NCBI RefSeq assembly: GCF_008642315.1
Contig: NZ_CP029192.1
Location: 8,618,001 to 8,682,000 of the forward strand
Reading direction: 5' to 3'
DNA length: 64,000 nt
From: Streptomyces venezuelae
Lineage (GTDB): Bacteria; Actinomycetota; Actinomycetes; Streptomycetales; Streptomycetaceae
A program made the position numbers and the translations under genes. This document shows, piece after piece, positions 15,708-25,780 of this stretch (position 1 is the first letter of the stretch; every line of letters begins with the position of its first letter). Under the pieces are notes generated by a model. The model saw only the letters and a list, made by a program, of their open reading frames with translations, made no database searches and was not told the origin of the DNA.

Positions 15708-16946
15708 TCAGTCATTGCCGCCCGCCTCCGTCCCCGGTTTCGTCCCCGGCTTCGTTCCCGGCCTCGTCCCGGGCCCGCAGAACTCCGCCTCGATCACCGC
15801 GTCGCTGTCGCCCGTCCAGTCGGCGTTGAAGTTGAAGGAGAGCGAGTGGCGGCCGTCCTCGGTCGTCACCGACTCGGTGGTGGAGCCGAGGATGCCGCCG
15901 TGGTGGCCCCACACCTTCCGGCCGCAGGTCAGCTTGCGTTCGGCGATGCCGAGTCCGTAGCGAGCGGCCTCCGGATGCTCCGCGCTCATGGGAACGGTCG
16001 TCATCATCTCGGCGAGCTGCCGCGCGGGCAGCAGCCTGCCGCCCAGCAGCGCCTCGTCAAAGCGGTTCAGGTCGGCCGAGTCGGAGATCATCCCGCCACT
16101 GGTCCAGGCGGCGGACGGGTTGAACTCCGTGACGTCGTACGACGGTCCCGTGCTGTCGTCGGAGAGCTTCGAGTACGCACGGCTGCTGGGGCGGGGCAGG
16201 GCGGGGCCGGTGCGGGGGGCCGTGGTTTCGCGCAGCCCGAGCGGCTCGATGATGCGCTCGCGGACCTCGTCGGCGTACGAATGTCCGGTGATCTTCTCGA
16301 GGATCATGCCGGCGAGAATGTAGTTCGTGTCGGAGTAGTGCCAGGTCTTGCCGGGCTCGGAGGAGGTCGGCTCGTGTCGCATGGCGACCGCCACCAGTTG
16401 CTCGGGGCGCCAGGTGTCGTAGCGGTGCTCGAAGAAGCCGTCGCGCAGGCGGAAGGAGGCCGCGAACTCGTCGTCCGCGTAGTAGTCGTAGATGCCGCTG
16501 GTGTGGTTGAGGAGCTGGCGGACGGTGACGCGTCGGCCGTCGTGGCCGTTGCCCCGCACGAGGCCGGGCAGCCAGTGGTCCACGGTGTCGTCCAGGTCGA
16601 GTCTGCCCTCTCCCACGAGTTGCAGCATGACCGTCGCCACGAAGGTCTTGGTGACGCTGCCGATGCGGTAGTGGTCGCGGGGGCCGCGCGGTCTTGCGGT
16701 CGTGAGGTCTCCGATGCCCGAAGTGCCGTTCCAGGTGCCGTGCGCGTCCTTCACCTGGCCCGTCACACCCGGGACGCCGTCCTCGACGGCGGCGTCCATG
16801 GCCCGCTGGGTCCCTGCGTGGCGACCGCCGGACGGCCCGTGCGGGTGCGCGGGGGCCGCCGCGGCGGGCGCCACGAGGGCCCCGGCCGTCACCGCGGCCG
16901 AGACGGCCGAGGCGGCGATGGCTGTCAGAGGGGTCCTTGCTGACAT
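15708..16946 (-). CDS. Secreted serine hydrolase, D-Ala-D-Ala carboxypeptidase / class C beta-lactamase fold
   Basis: A 412-residue secreted enzyme. Residues 1-31 are a signal peptide ending APAAAA. The SxxK motif is Ser97-Lys100 (SVTK). The second motif is Tyr204-Ser-Asp206 (YSDTNY), where most homologues have YSN. A third motif, HHGG, stands near residue 345. Layout matches the Streptomyces R61 DD-peptidase. The C-terminus has a short GTKPGT-type repeat produced by repeated codons (about 15725-15775). The ribosome binding site is AAGGGA. It probably acts on peptidoglycan stems or related amides or esters outside the cell. Confidence 0.9.
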   Translation of the reverse strand: MSARTPLTAIAASAVSAAVTAGALVAPAAAAPAHPHGPSGGRHAGTQRAMDAAVEDGVPGVTGQVKDAHGTWNGTSGIGDLTTARPRGPRDHYRIGSVTKTFVATVMLQLVGEGRLDLDDTVDHWLPGLVRGNGHDGRRVTVRQLLNHTSGIYDYYADDEFAASFRLRDGFFEHRYDTWRPEQLVAVAMRHEPTSSEPGKTWHYSDTNYILAGMILEKITGHSYADEVRERIIEPLGLRETTAPRTGPALPRPSSRAYSKLSDDSTGPSYDVTEFNPSAAWTSGGMISDSADLNRFDEALLGGRLLPARQLAEMMTTVPMSAEHPEAARYGLGIAERKLTCGRKVWGHHGGILGSTTESVTTEDGRHSLSFNFNADWTGDSDAVIEAEFCGPGTRPGTKPGTKPGTEAGGND

Positions 16947-17089
16947 GTGCTGTCCCTTCGCTCGACGGGTTCGTCGAAGGCGGGGGACCGGACGGCCGGC
17001 ACGAGGGTTGCCCGGGGGGGAAAGGGGTTGAGCGATTTCGAGCCACGGACACCGAGGCCATGGACATCGAGCCCATGGGTGACTAGACC

Positions 17090-19201
17090 TCAGACATCGA
17101 TCCTCGACCGGTCGAGCGTGGCGGCGGAGTCGGCGATGAACTCCTTGCGCGGCGCCACGTCGTTGCCCATCAACAGGTCGAAGACTCCTTCGGCGGCTTC
17201 CAGGTCCGTGAGATTGACCCGGCGCAGGGTCCGGAAGCGTGGGTCCATCGTCGTCTCGGCCAGCTGATCGGCGTCCATCTCGCCGAGGCCCTTGTACCGC
17301 TGGATCGTGTCCTTGTACCTGATGTTCTCGCTGCGCAACTCAAGCAGCCTGTCGCGCAGTTCGTGGTCGGAGTAGGTGTAGACGTACTTGTCCTGGCCCT
17401 TCTTCGGCTGGATCAGCTCGACGCGGTGCAGCGGTGGCACGGCGGCGAAGACGCGGCCGGCCGCGACCATGGGCCGCATGTAGCGGTGGAACAGGGTCAG
17501 GAGCAGGATGCGGATGTGGGAGCCGTCCACGTCGGCGTCGGTCATCATGATGATCTTGCCGTAGCGGGCGGAGTCCAGATCGAAGGTCCGCCCGGAGCCC
17601 GCCCCGACGACCTGGATGATCGCCCCGCACTCGGCGTTCTTCAGCATGTCCGCCACGGACGCCTTCTGAACGTTGAGGATCTTGCCGCGGATCGGCAGGA
17701 GCGCCTGGAACTCGGAGTTCCGCGCGAGCTTCGCCGTGCCGAGCGCGGAGTCTCCCTCGACGATGAAGAGCTCGCTGCGCTCCACGTCGTCGCTGCGGCA
17801 GTCCGCGAGCTTCGCGGGCAGTGACGAGGACTCAAGGGCCGTCTTCCGGCGCTGCGTCTCCTTGTGCCGACGCGCCGCGATGCGCGTGCGGGCGGCGGCG
17901 ACGGTCTTGTCCATGACGGCACGGGCCTGTTGGGCGGTGTCCCGCCGGGTGGAGGTCAGGAACGCCTTGAGCGCCTCGCCGACCACGCCGTTGACGATAC
18001 GGCGGGCCGCGGACGTGCCGAGGACCTCCTTGGTCTGGCCCTCGAACTGCGGCTCGGCGAGGCGGACCGTGACGACCGCCGTGAGGCCTTCCAGGGCGTC
18101 GTCCTTGACGATGTCGTCCTCGGCGACGCGCAGCAGCTTCTTGGCGCGCAGCACCTCGTTGAGCGTTCTGGTGACGGCCTGTTCGAAGCCCGAGACGTGC
18201 GTGCCGCCCTTGGGAGTGGCGATGATGTTGACGAAGGACCTGACCGTCGTGTCGTACCCGGTACCCCACGACATCGCCACGTCCACGCCGAGTTCCCGCA
18301 CGACCTCCGAGGGCGTCAGCTCGCCGCGTTCGTCCAGGACCGGGACCGTCTCCTTGAAGGTGCCCCGGCCGGAGAACCGCAGGATGTCGCAGACCGCCTT
18401 GTCCTGCGCCAGGTACGCGCAGAACTCGTCGATGCCGCCGTCGAAACGGAAGGTCTCCTCGCTCTTGCCGCCGTCCGCGCCGAGCCCGTACTCGTCGCGG
18501 ACGACGATCGTCAGCCCGGGGACCAGGAAGGCGGTCTGCCGGGCGCGCCGGTGCAGAAGCTCCAGGGAGAGTTCGGCGCCCTTGAGGAAGATCTGGCGGT
18601 CCGCCCAGTAGCGCACGCGCGAACCGGTGCGGGAGCGGGGGATTCCGGAGGTCTGGCGCAGACCCTGGGCGGGGGTGAACGGGGCGTCGGGTCCGGGGCC
18701 GTCGTAGGTGCCGGGCGTGCCGCGCCGGAAGCTGATGGCGTGGGTGCGGCCGTGCCGGTCGACCTCGATGTCGAGCCGCGCGGACAGGGCGTTGACGACG
18801 GAGGCGCCGACGCCGTGCAGGCCACCGGAGGCGGCGTAGGAGCCGCCGCCGAACTTTCCGCCCGCGTGCAGTCTGGTGTAGGCGATCTCGACCCCGGAAA
18901 GGCCCGTGCGGGGTTCGGTGTCCACGGGGATGCCGCGGCCGTTGTCGGCGACCTCCACGGAGCCGTCGTCGTGCAGGACGACCTCGATGCGGTCGCAGAC
19001 GCCGGCCAGGGCCTCGTCGACGGAGTTGTCGATGATCTCCCAGAGGCAGTGCATCAGGCCGCGGCTGTCGCTGGAGCCGATGTACATGCCGGGGCGTTTG
19101 CGTACGGCTTCGAGTCCTTCGAGCACCATCAGGTGCCGTGCGGTGTAGTCGGAGCCGTCCTGCGGGCGGCCGCCGCCGGCCGGGACGGGGAGTGTGCTCA
19201 C
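17090..19201 (-). CDS. parE: Type II topoisomerase B subunit, ParE/ParY type
   Basis: A 703-residue topoisomerase IV-type B subunit. In order: GHKL ATPase ([50 protein letters not shown]), transducer, and TOPRIM with [13 protein letters not shown] and DADVDGSHIR. The C-terminus is PRKEFIADSAATLDRSRID. Streptomyces ParE normally sits apart from gyrB; here it follows a GyrB paralogue by 50 bp on the same strand, and no parC or gyrA is in view. The GTG at 19201 has AGGAG upstream. The residue aligned by hand with E. coli GyrB Arg136 is still Arg (VDRHG). It could be the housekeeping copy or a ParY-type resistance copy. Confidence 0.9.
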   Translation of the reverse strand: MSTLPVPAGGGRPQDGSDYTARHLMVLEGLEAVRKRPGMYIGSSDSRGLMHCLWEIIDNSVDEALAGVCDRIEVVLHDDGSVEVADNGRGIPVDTEPRTGLSGVEIAYTRLHAGGKFGGGSYAASGGLHGVGASVVNALSARLDIEVDRHGRTHAISFRRGTPGTYDGPGPDAPFTPAQGLRQTSGIPRSRTGSRVRYWADRQIFLKGAELSLELLHRRARQTAFLVPGLTIVVRDEYGLGADGGKSEETFRFDGGIDEFCAYLAQDKAVCDILRFSGRGTFKETVPVLDERGELTPSEVVRELGVDVAMSWGTGYDTTVRSFVNIIATPKGGTHVSGFEQAVTRTLNEVLRAKKLLRVAEDDIVKDDALEGLTAVVTVRLAEPQFEGQTKEVLGTSAARRIVNGVVGEALKAFLTSTRRDTAQQARAVMDKTVAAARTRIAARRHKETQRRKTALESSSLPAKLADCRSDDVERSELFIVEGDSALGTAKLARNSEFQALLPIRGKILNVQKASVADMLKNAECGAIIQVVGAGSGRTFDLDSARYGKIIMMTDADVDGSHIRILLLTLFHRYMRPMVAAGRVFAAVPPLHRVELIQPKKGQDKYVYTYSDHELRDRLLELRSENIRYKDTIQRYKGLGEMDADQLAETTMDPRFRTLRRVNLTDLEAAEGVFDLLMGNDVAPRKEFIADSAATLDRSRIDV

Positions 19202-19251
19202 GCGTGCTCTCCTGGGCAACGGGGGTGGGTGTCGGGTCGGCCGGTGCCGGA

Positions 19252-21621
<2,370 letters not shown>

Positions 21622-21909
21622 TCAGCCGTCGAGGCGTTCCGTGTACGCCTCGGTCGGCGGGGCCGGCACCGGGCTGGTCATGCCGGCCGACCAGAACCCG
21701 CCGGTACCGGGCACGGCGGTCACGTCGTTCAGGTACGGAGCCGTCGCCCCGCCCGCCGGGCCGCGCACGACCGTCCAGCCGTCGCCGTCCCGGTGCAGAT
21801 ACGTACTGCGGCTCTGGTCCTGGTAGTTCCACCCCGAGATCCAGGCGGCACGGCCCTGCGCGTCCCCCGCGATCCCGGACAGCGACCCGACGGTGAAGCC
21901 TGGGACCAC
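21622..21909 (-). pseudogene. Remnant of a secreted or propeller-type protein, 3' end only
   Basis: The frame encodes 95 residues (SGIAGDAQGRAAWISGWNYQ, then YLHRDGDGWTVVRGP and GGFWSAGMTSP). This is repeat-like sequence with Trp and DGDGW turns, typical of the last blades of larger Streptomyces exported proteins. Upstream it meets an in-frame TAG at about 21936 and has no ribosome binding site. The adjacent frame reads SPPDVAA over 21920-21940, suggesting a frameshift and loss of the 5' part. It is a gene fragment between the ABC operon and the topoisomerase pair. Confidence 0.5.
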
Positions 21910-21933
21910 CGTCGGGCAGCGACGTCTGGGGGA

Positions 21934-22641
21934 CTAGCCACCCGCGTGACAAATGGCCACCGATTCCGTCCTTGCCGCCGAGAGACGCCCGTCGCGGACC
22001 TCCGCGACCCGGTCGGCCGCGGTGAGGTGCGTGCGGTCGTGTGTCACCAGGACGGTCGCGGTGGCGCGTTCGCGGGTGAGGCGGGCGATCAGGTCGATGA
22101 CGGTGGCGCCGCGTTCGTGGTCGAGGGCGCTCGTCGGCTCGTCGACCAGGAGCACGGTGGGGCCGTTCATCAGGGCGCGGGCGATGTTGACGCGCTGGCG
22201 CTCGCCGCCGGAGAGCTGGTGCGGGCGGCGGTCCGCCCGGTCGGCGAGTCCGACGGCGTCGAGCAGCTCCGCGGCCCGGTTCCGTGCGGTACGTGCCCTG
22301 CGGCCGTCGATCTCCGCCATCACCTGCAACTGCTCGGCGGCCGTGAGGGAGGGCAGCAGGTTCGGCTGCTGGAAGACGATGCCGATCCTGTGGCGGCGCA
22401 GCGCGGTGAGCTCGCGGCGTGACAGACCGGTGGTGGGCGTACCGTCGACGGTGACGGTGCCGGCGTCGGGCGCGACGAGCGTGGCGGCGACCGCGAGGAG
22501 GCTGGACTTGCCGGAACCGGAGGGGCCGAGGACGGCGGTCAGGCTGCCCTTCGGCACGTCGAGGGAGACGCGGTCGAGGGCGGTGAGACGGGCGTCGCCG
22601 TCGGGGTAGGTGAGGGTGATGTCGGTCAGGGTGAGGCTCAT
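21934..22641 (-). CDS. ABC transporter ATP-binding protein (MacB/LolD type)
   Basis: A 235-residue ATPase with Walker A GPSGSGKSS, Q-loop FQQPNLLP, signature LSGGERQR, Walker B VLLVDEPTSALD and H-loop VTHD. Its ATG overlaps the permease stop by 4 bp (ATGA), so ATPase and FtsX-type permease form one exporter. The divergent two-component system points to induction by an envelope-acting compound, as in Bce/Lia-type modules; that is inference. Confidence 0.95.
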   Translation of the reverse strand: MSLTLTDITLTYPDGDARLTALDRVSLDVPKGSLTAVLGPSGSGKSSLLAVAATLVAPDAGTVTVDGTPTTGLSRRELTALRRHRIGIVFQQPNLLPSLTAAEQLQVMAEIDGRRARTARNRAAELLDAVGLADRADRRPHQLSGGERQRVNIARALMNGPTVLLVDEPTSALDHERGATVIDLIARLTRERATATVLVTHDRTHLTAADRVAEVRDGRLSAARTESVAICHAGG

Positions 22642-23729
22642 CGGACGCTCCCCAGCGCGGTCAACGGGTCGACGGACGTGATGCGGCGGACGGACAGGAC
22701 GGCCCCCAGCGCGCCGAGGGCGACCATCACGGCGGCCGGGACGACGACGGTGGCGGGTGTGAGGACGAACGGCACGGTGGAGTCGGCGACCAGGGCTCCG
22801 ATCCCCGCGGCGATGCCCGTCCCGATCACGGTTCCGCCGGTCAGCAGGACGACGGCCTGGCCGAGCGCGTCCCTGAGCAGCGTGGCGGTCGAGGCGCCCA
22901 GCGCCTTGAGGACGGCGATGTCGCCGCCGCGCTGGATCGTCCACACCGTGAAGAAGGCGCCGATGACCAGCGCCGAGATGGCGAACAGGAAGCCGCGCAT
23001 CAGTTGCAGGGAGCCGTTCTCCGAGGTGTAGGAGCCGATCGCGGACAGCGATTCGTCCTTGGCGACCGTCCGGGTGCCGGCGGCCCGGTCGGTGGCGTCG
23101 AGGTCGGAGCCGGACGTGGTGCTCAGGGCGATGACGGTCGCGGTCGGCCCTCGGCCGTCGCCGCCGGTCGGGGGCGCCGCCCGCTGCCAGGTGCGGAGGC
23201 TGGTCCAGACGACGGGGGTGTGACTGAAGGAGGCGTCTCCGCTCACCGCGGCGACGGTCAGCCGCTGCCCCACCAGGTCGATGGTGTCGCCCGCGGCCAC
23301 ACCCAGCGCGTCCGCGGCGTCGGCCGACAGGACCGCGGTGCGGTCGTCGAGCTCGTCGCCGTCCGGGGCGAGCCCCGAACCGGGCCGTACGCCGAAGGCG
23401 GACACGCCCGCGCTCGTGCTTCCTGCGCTCGCCCTGGTCGTCGTGATGCCCAGCGGTTCGGCGCCGCGCACGCCGGGCGCCTCGGCCCACCGCTGCCACT
23501 GCCGCTCCGTGACGGTGGAATCGGCGTACGACAACTCCTCGCCGCTGCCCGGCGCGCTGAAGGCGATCCGGTCCGCGGGCAGGCCGGTGATCGCGGAAGT
23601 GTTCTGCCGGCCGAGCCCGGCGGTCAGCCCGGACAGCAGCCCGACCAGCAGGGTGATGAGCACGATCACGGTACCCATCAGGGCGAAGCGCCCCTTGGCG
23701 AACTTCAGGTCTCTCCAGGCGACGAACAC
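22638..23729 (-). CDS. ABC transporter permease, FtsX/MacB type
   Basis: A 363-residue permease. The N-terminal helix is at residues 17-38 (MGTVIVLITLLVGLLSGLTAG). A large extracytoplasmic domain of about 190 residues follows, and then three C-terminal helices (FLFAISALVIGAFFTVWTI, an Ala/Gly/Val-rich pair), ending RRITSVDPLTALG, the standard FtsX tail. The GTG at 23729 follows GAAGGAG by about 12 nt. Single-permease transporters of this type export peptides, lipids or drugs, or remove them from the membrane. Confidence 0.92.
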   Translation of the reverse strand: MFVAWRDLKFAKGRFALMGTVIVLITLLVGLLSGLTAGLGRQNTSAITGLPADRIAFSAPGSGEELSYADSTVTERQWQRWAEAPGVRGAEPLGITTTRASAGSTSAGVSAFGVRPGSGLAPDGDELDDRTAVLSADAADALGVAAGDTIDLVGQRLTVAAVSGDASFSHTPVVWTSLRTWQRAAPPTGGDGRGPTATVIALSTTSGSDLDATDRAAGTRTVAKDESLSAIGSYTSENGSLQLMRGFLFAISALVIGAFFTVWTIQRGGDIAVLKALGASTATLLRDALGQAVVLLTGGTVIGTGIAAGIGALVADSTVPFVLTPATVVVPAAVMVALGALGAVLSVRRITSVDPLTALGSVR

Positions 23730-23906
23730 GGCGTGGGCCCGCTCCTTCAAGGTGCGTGGGTGGAAGTGGTGTGCCTCCACCGTCGCCGCCGGCCCCCACC
23801 AGGGACATCTGGCGCAGGACAGCAATCGGCGCGCCCAAAGGCGGCCCGCGAGTTCTAACTTTCGATGGAGGCCCCGCCCCCGGCTTCTCCTTAGGCTGGG
23901 AGGACT

Positions 23907-25145
23907 GTGAACACCACCGCCGCCCCAGCCTCGACTCCCACCACCAGCGCCCTGGCCTGGTGTCTGCACCTCCTGGTCGTCGGCCTGCTCGCGCTGACCG
24001 CGGTACGGGCCGTGGCCGACGGGCGTCCGCACGCCGGGTGGGTCGTCGCCGTGGCCGCCGTGTGCGGCCTGGTCTACGCGGTGGGCCCCGCGCTGCCCGC
24101 GGTGCGGCGCTCGCGACGGGCGGCCGCGCTGTGGCTGGCCGCGGTGGGAGCCGGCTGGCTCGGGCTGCTCGGACTGTCCGGCGACGCGGTCTGGCTGGCG
24201 TTCCCGCTGAACTTCCTCCAGCTCCACCTGCTGCCCCGCCGCGCCGGACTCGTCGCCGTGACGGCGACCGCTGCGGCGGCCATCGCCGGCTACGCCGCCC
24301 ACCAGGGAACCTTCGGCGTCGCCATGGCCGTCGGACCCGCCCTCGGCGCGGCCGTCGCTGTCGCGGTGGTGTGGGGGTACCAGGCCCTGTACCGGGAGAG
24401 CGACCAGCGCAGGCGCCTGATCGAGGAGCTCACCGCCACCCGCTCCGACCTCGCCGCCGCACAGCACACGGCCGGAGTGCTCGCCGAACGTGAACGGCTC
24501 GCCCGCGAGATCCACGACACCCTCGCCCAGGGCCTCTCCAGCATCCAGCTCCTGCTGCGCGCCGCCGAACGCGCCCTGCCCACCGCCCCCGACAGCGCCG
24601 CACGCTACGTCGACCAGGCCCGCCAGGCAGCCGTGGACAACCTCGCCGAAGCCCGCCGCTTCGTCGTCGCCCTCACCCCGCCCGGCCTGGAGGGCACCAC
24701 GTTGGCCGGCGCCCTCGAACGACTCTGCGCCACCACCGGCACCCGCCACCGGATCACCGCGGACTTCCTCCGCGTCGGCGAGCCCGTACCCCTGCCGACC
24801 GCACACGAGGTCGCGCTGCTGCGGATCGCGCAGTCCGCCCTCGCCAACACCGTCCGCCACGCCGACGCCCGCAGCGCCACTGTCACCCTCCACTACCTCG
24901 GCGACCGCGTAGCCCTGGACGTCGTCGACGACGGACAGGGCTACGACCCGGACCACCTGCCCGCCCCCGACCCCGAAGCCGGCGGATTCGGCCTCGCCGC
25001 CATGCGCTCCCGAGTCGACGCGCTCGGCGGGACCCTCACCATCGAATCCGCGCCCGGCGACGGCACCGCACTGGCCGTCCGACTGCCCCTGGACCCCGGC
25101 GGGCCGCTCCCCGCCCCCGACCCCGCACGCGAGGCCCATCAGTGA
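23907..25145 (+). CDS. Sensor histidine kinase (HisKA_3/NarX-type)
   Basis: A 412-residue membrane kinase. Residues 15-165 hold about five or six membrane helices with short loops and no large sensor domain. After a coiled coil, the dimerisation box EIHDTLAQGLSSIQLL carries the phospho-acceptor His203. The HATPase domain has ANTVRHADAR (N box), DVVDDGQGYDP (G1) and GGFGLAAMRSRV (G2). GTG start with GGGAGGA. It overlaps the response-regulator gene by 4 bp. An intramembrane-type sensor next to an ABC exporter suggests sensing of cell-envelope compounds. Confidence 0.93.
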   Translation: MNTTAAPASTPTTSALAWCLHLLVVGLLALTAVRAVADGRPHAGWVVAVAAVCGLVYAVGPALPAVRRSRRAAALWLAAVGAGWLGLLGLSGDAVWLAFPLNFLQLHLLPRRAGLVAVTATAAAAIAGYAAHQGTFGVAMAVGPALGAAVAVAVVWGYQALYRESDQRRRLIEELTATRSDLAAAQHTAGVLAERERLAREIHDTLAQGLSSIQLLLRAAERALPTAPDSAARYVDQARQAAVDNLAEARRFVVALTPPGLEGTTLAGALERLCATTGTRHRITADFLRVGEPVPLPTAHEVALLRIAQSALANTVRHADARSATVTLHYLGDRVALDVVDDGQGYDPDHLPAPDPEAGGFGLAAMRSRVDALGGTLTIESAPGDGTALAVRLPLDPGGPLPAPDPAREAHQ

Positions 25146-25780
25146 CGCCCGACATCCCCATCCGGCTGCTCCTGGCCGACGACCATCCCGTCGTACGCGC
25201 CGGACTGCGCGCCGTCCTGGAGACGGAGGAGGGCATCACCGTGACGGCCGAGGCCGCCACGGCCGAAGAGGCCGTCACCCGCGCCGCCCAGGGCGACATC
25301 GACGTCGTCCTCATGGACCTGCAGTTCGGCAAGGGCATGAACGGCGCGCAGGCCACCGCCGCCATCACCGCACGCCCGCAGGCGCCGCGCGTCCTCATCG
25401 TCACCACGTACGACACCGACGCGGACACCCTGCCCGCGATCGAGGCCGGAGCCACCGGCTACCTCCTCAAGGACGCCCCGCCCGAGGAACTCGCCGCCGC
25501 CGTACGCACCGCCGCCGCGGGCCGCACCACGCTCGCCGCCACCGTCGCCGACCGCCTCTTGAACCGCCTGCGCACCCCCGCCACCACCCTCACCAGACGC
25601 GAGACCGAAGTCCTCGCCCTCGTCGCCGACGGCCTGTCCAACCAGGCCATCGGCGCCCGACTCCACCTCACCGAAGGCACCGTCAAATCGCACTTGGCCC
25701 GTATCTACGCCAAGCTCGACGTCGACTCCCGCACGTCCGCCGTCGCCGTCGGCACCCAGCTCGGCCTCATCCGACGGTGA
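25142..25780 (+). CDS. Two-component response regulator, NarL/FixJ (LuxR HTH) family
   Basis: A 212-residue regulator. The receiver domain has the acidic pair in LLLADDHPVV, phospho-acceptor Asp59 (VLMDLQFG) and Lys in LLKDAPPEEL. The LuxR HTH is LTRRETEVLALVADGLSNQA, then IGARLHLTEGTVKSHLARIY. The GTG start is coupled to the kinase stop. The likely target is the divergent ABC operon, as in similar modules. The 3' end overlaps the convergent LAL gene by 14 bp. Confidence 0.95.
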   Translation: MTPDIPIRLLLADDHPVVRAGLRAVLETEEGITVTAEAATAEEAVTRAAQGDIDVVLMDLQFGKGMNGAQATAAITARPQAPRVLIVTTYDTDADTLPAIEAGATGYLLKDAPPEELAAAVRTAAAGRTTLAATVADRLLNRLRTPATTLTRRETEVLALVADGLSNQAIGARLHLTEGTVKSHLARIYAKLDVDSRTSAVAVGTQLGLIRR

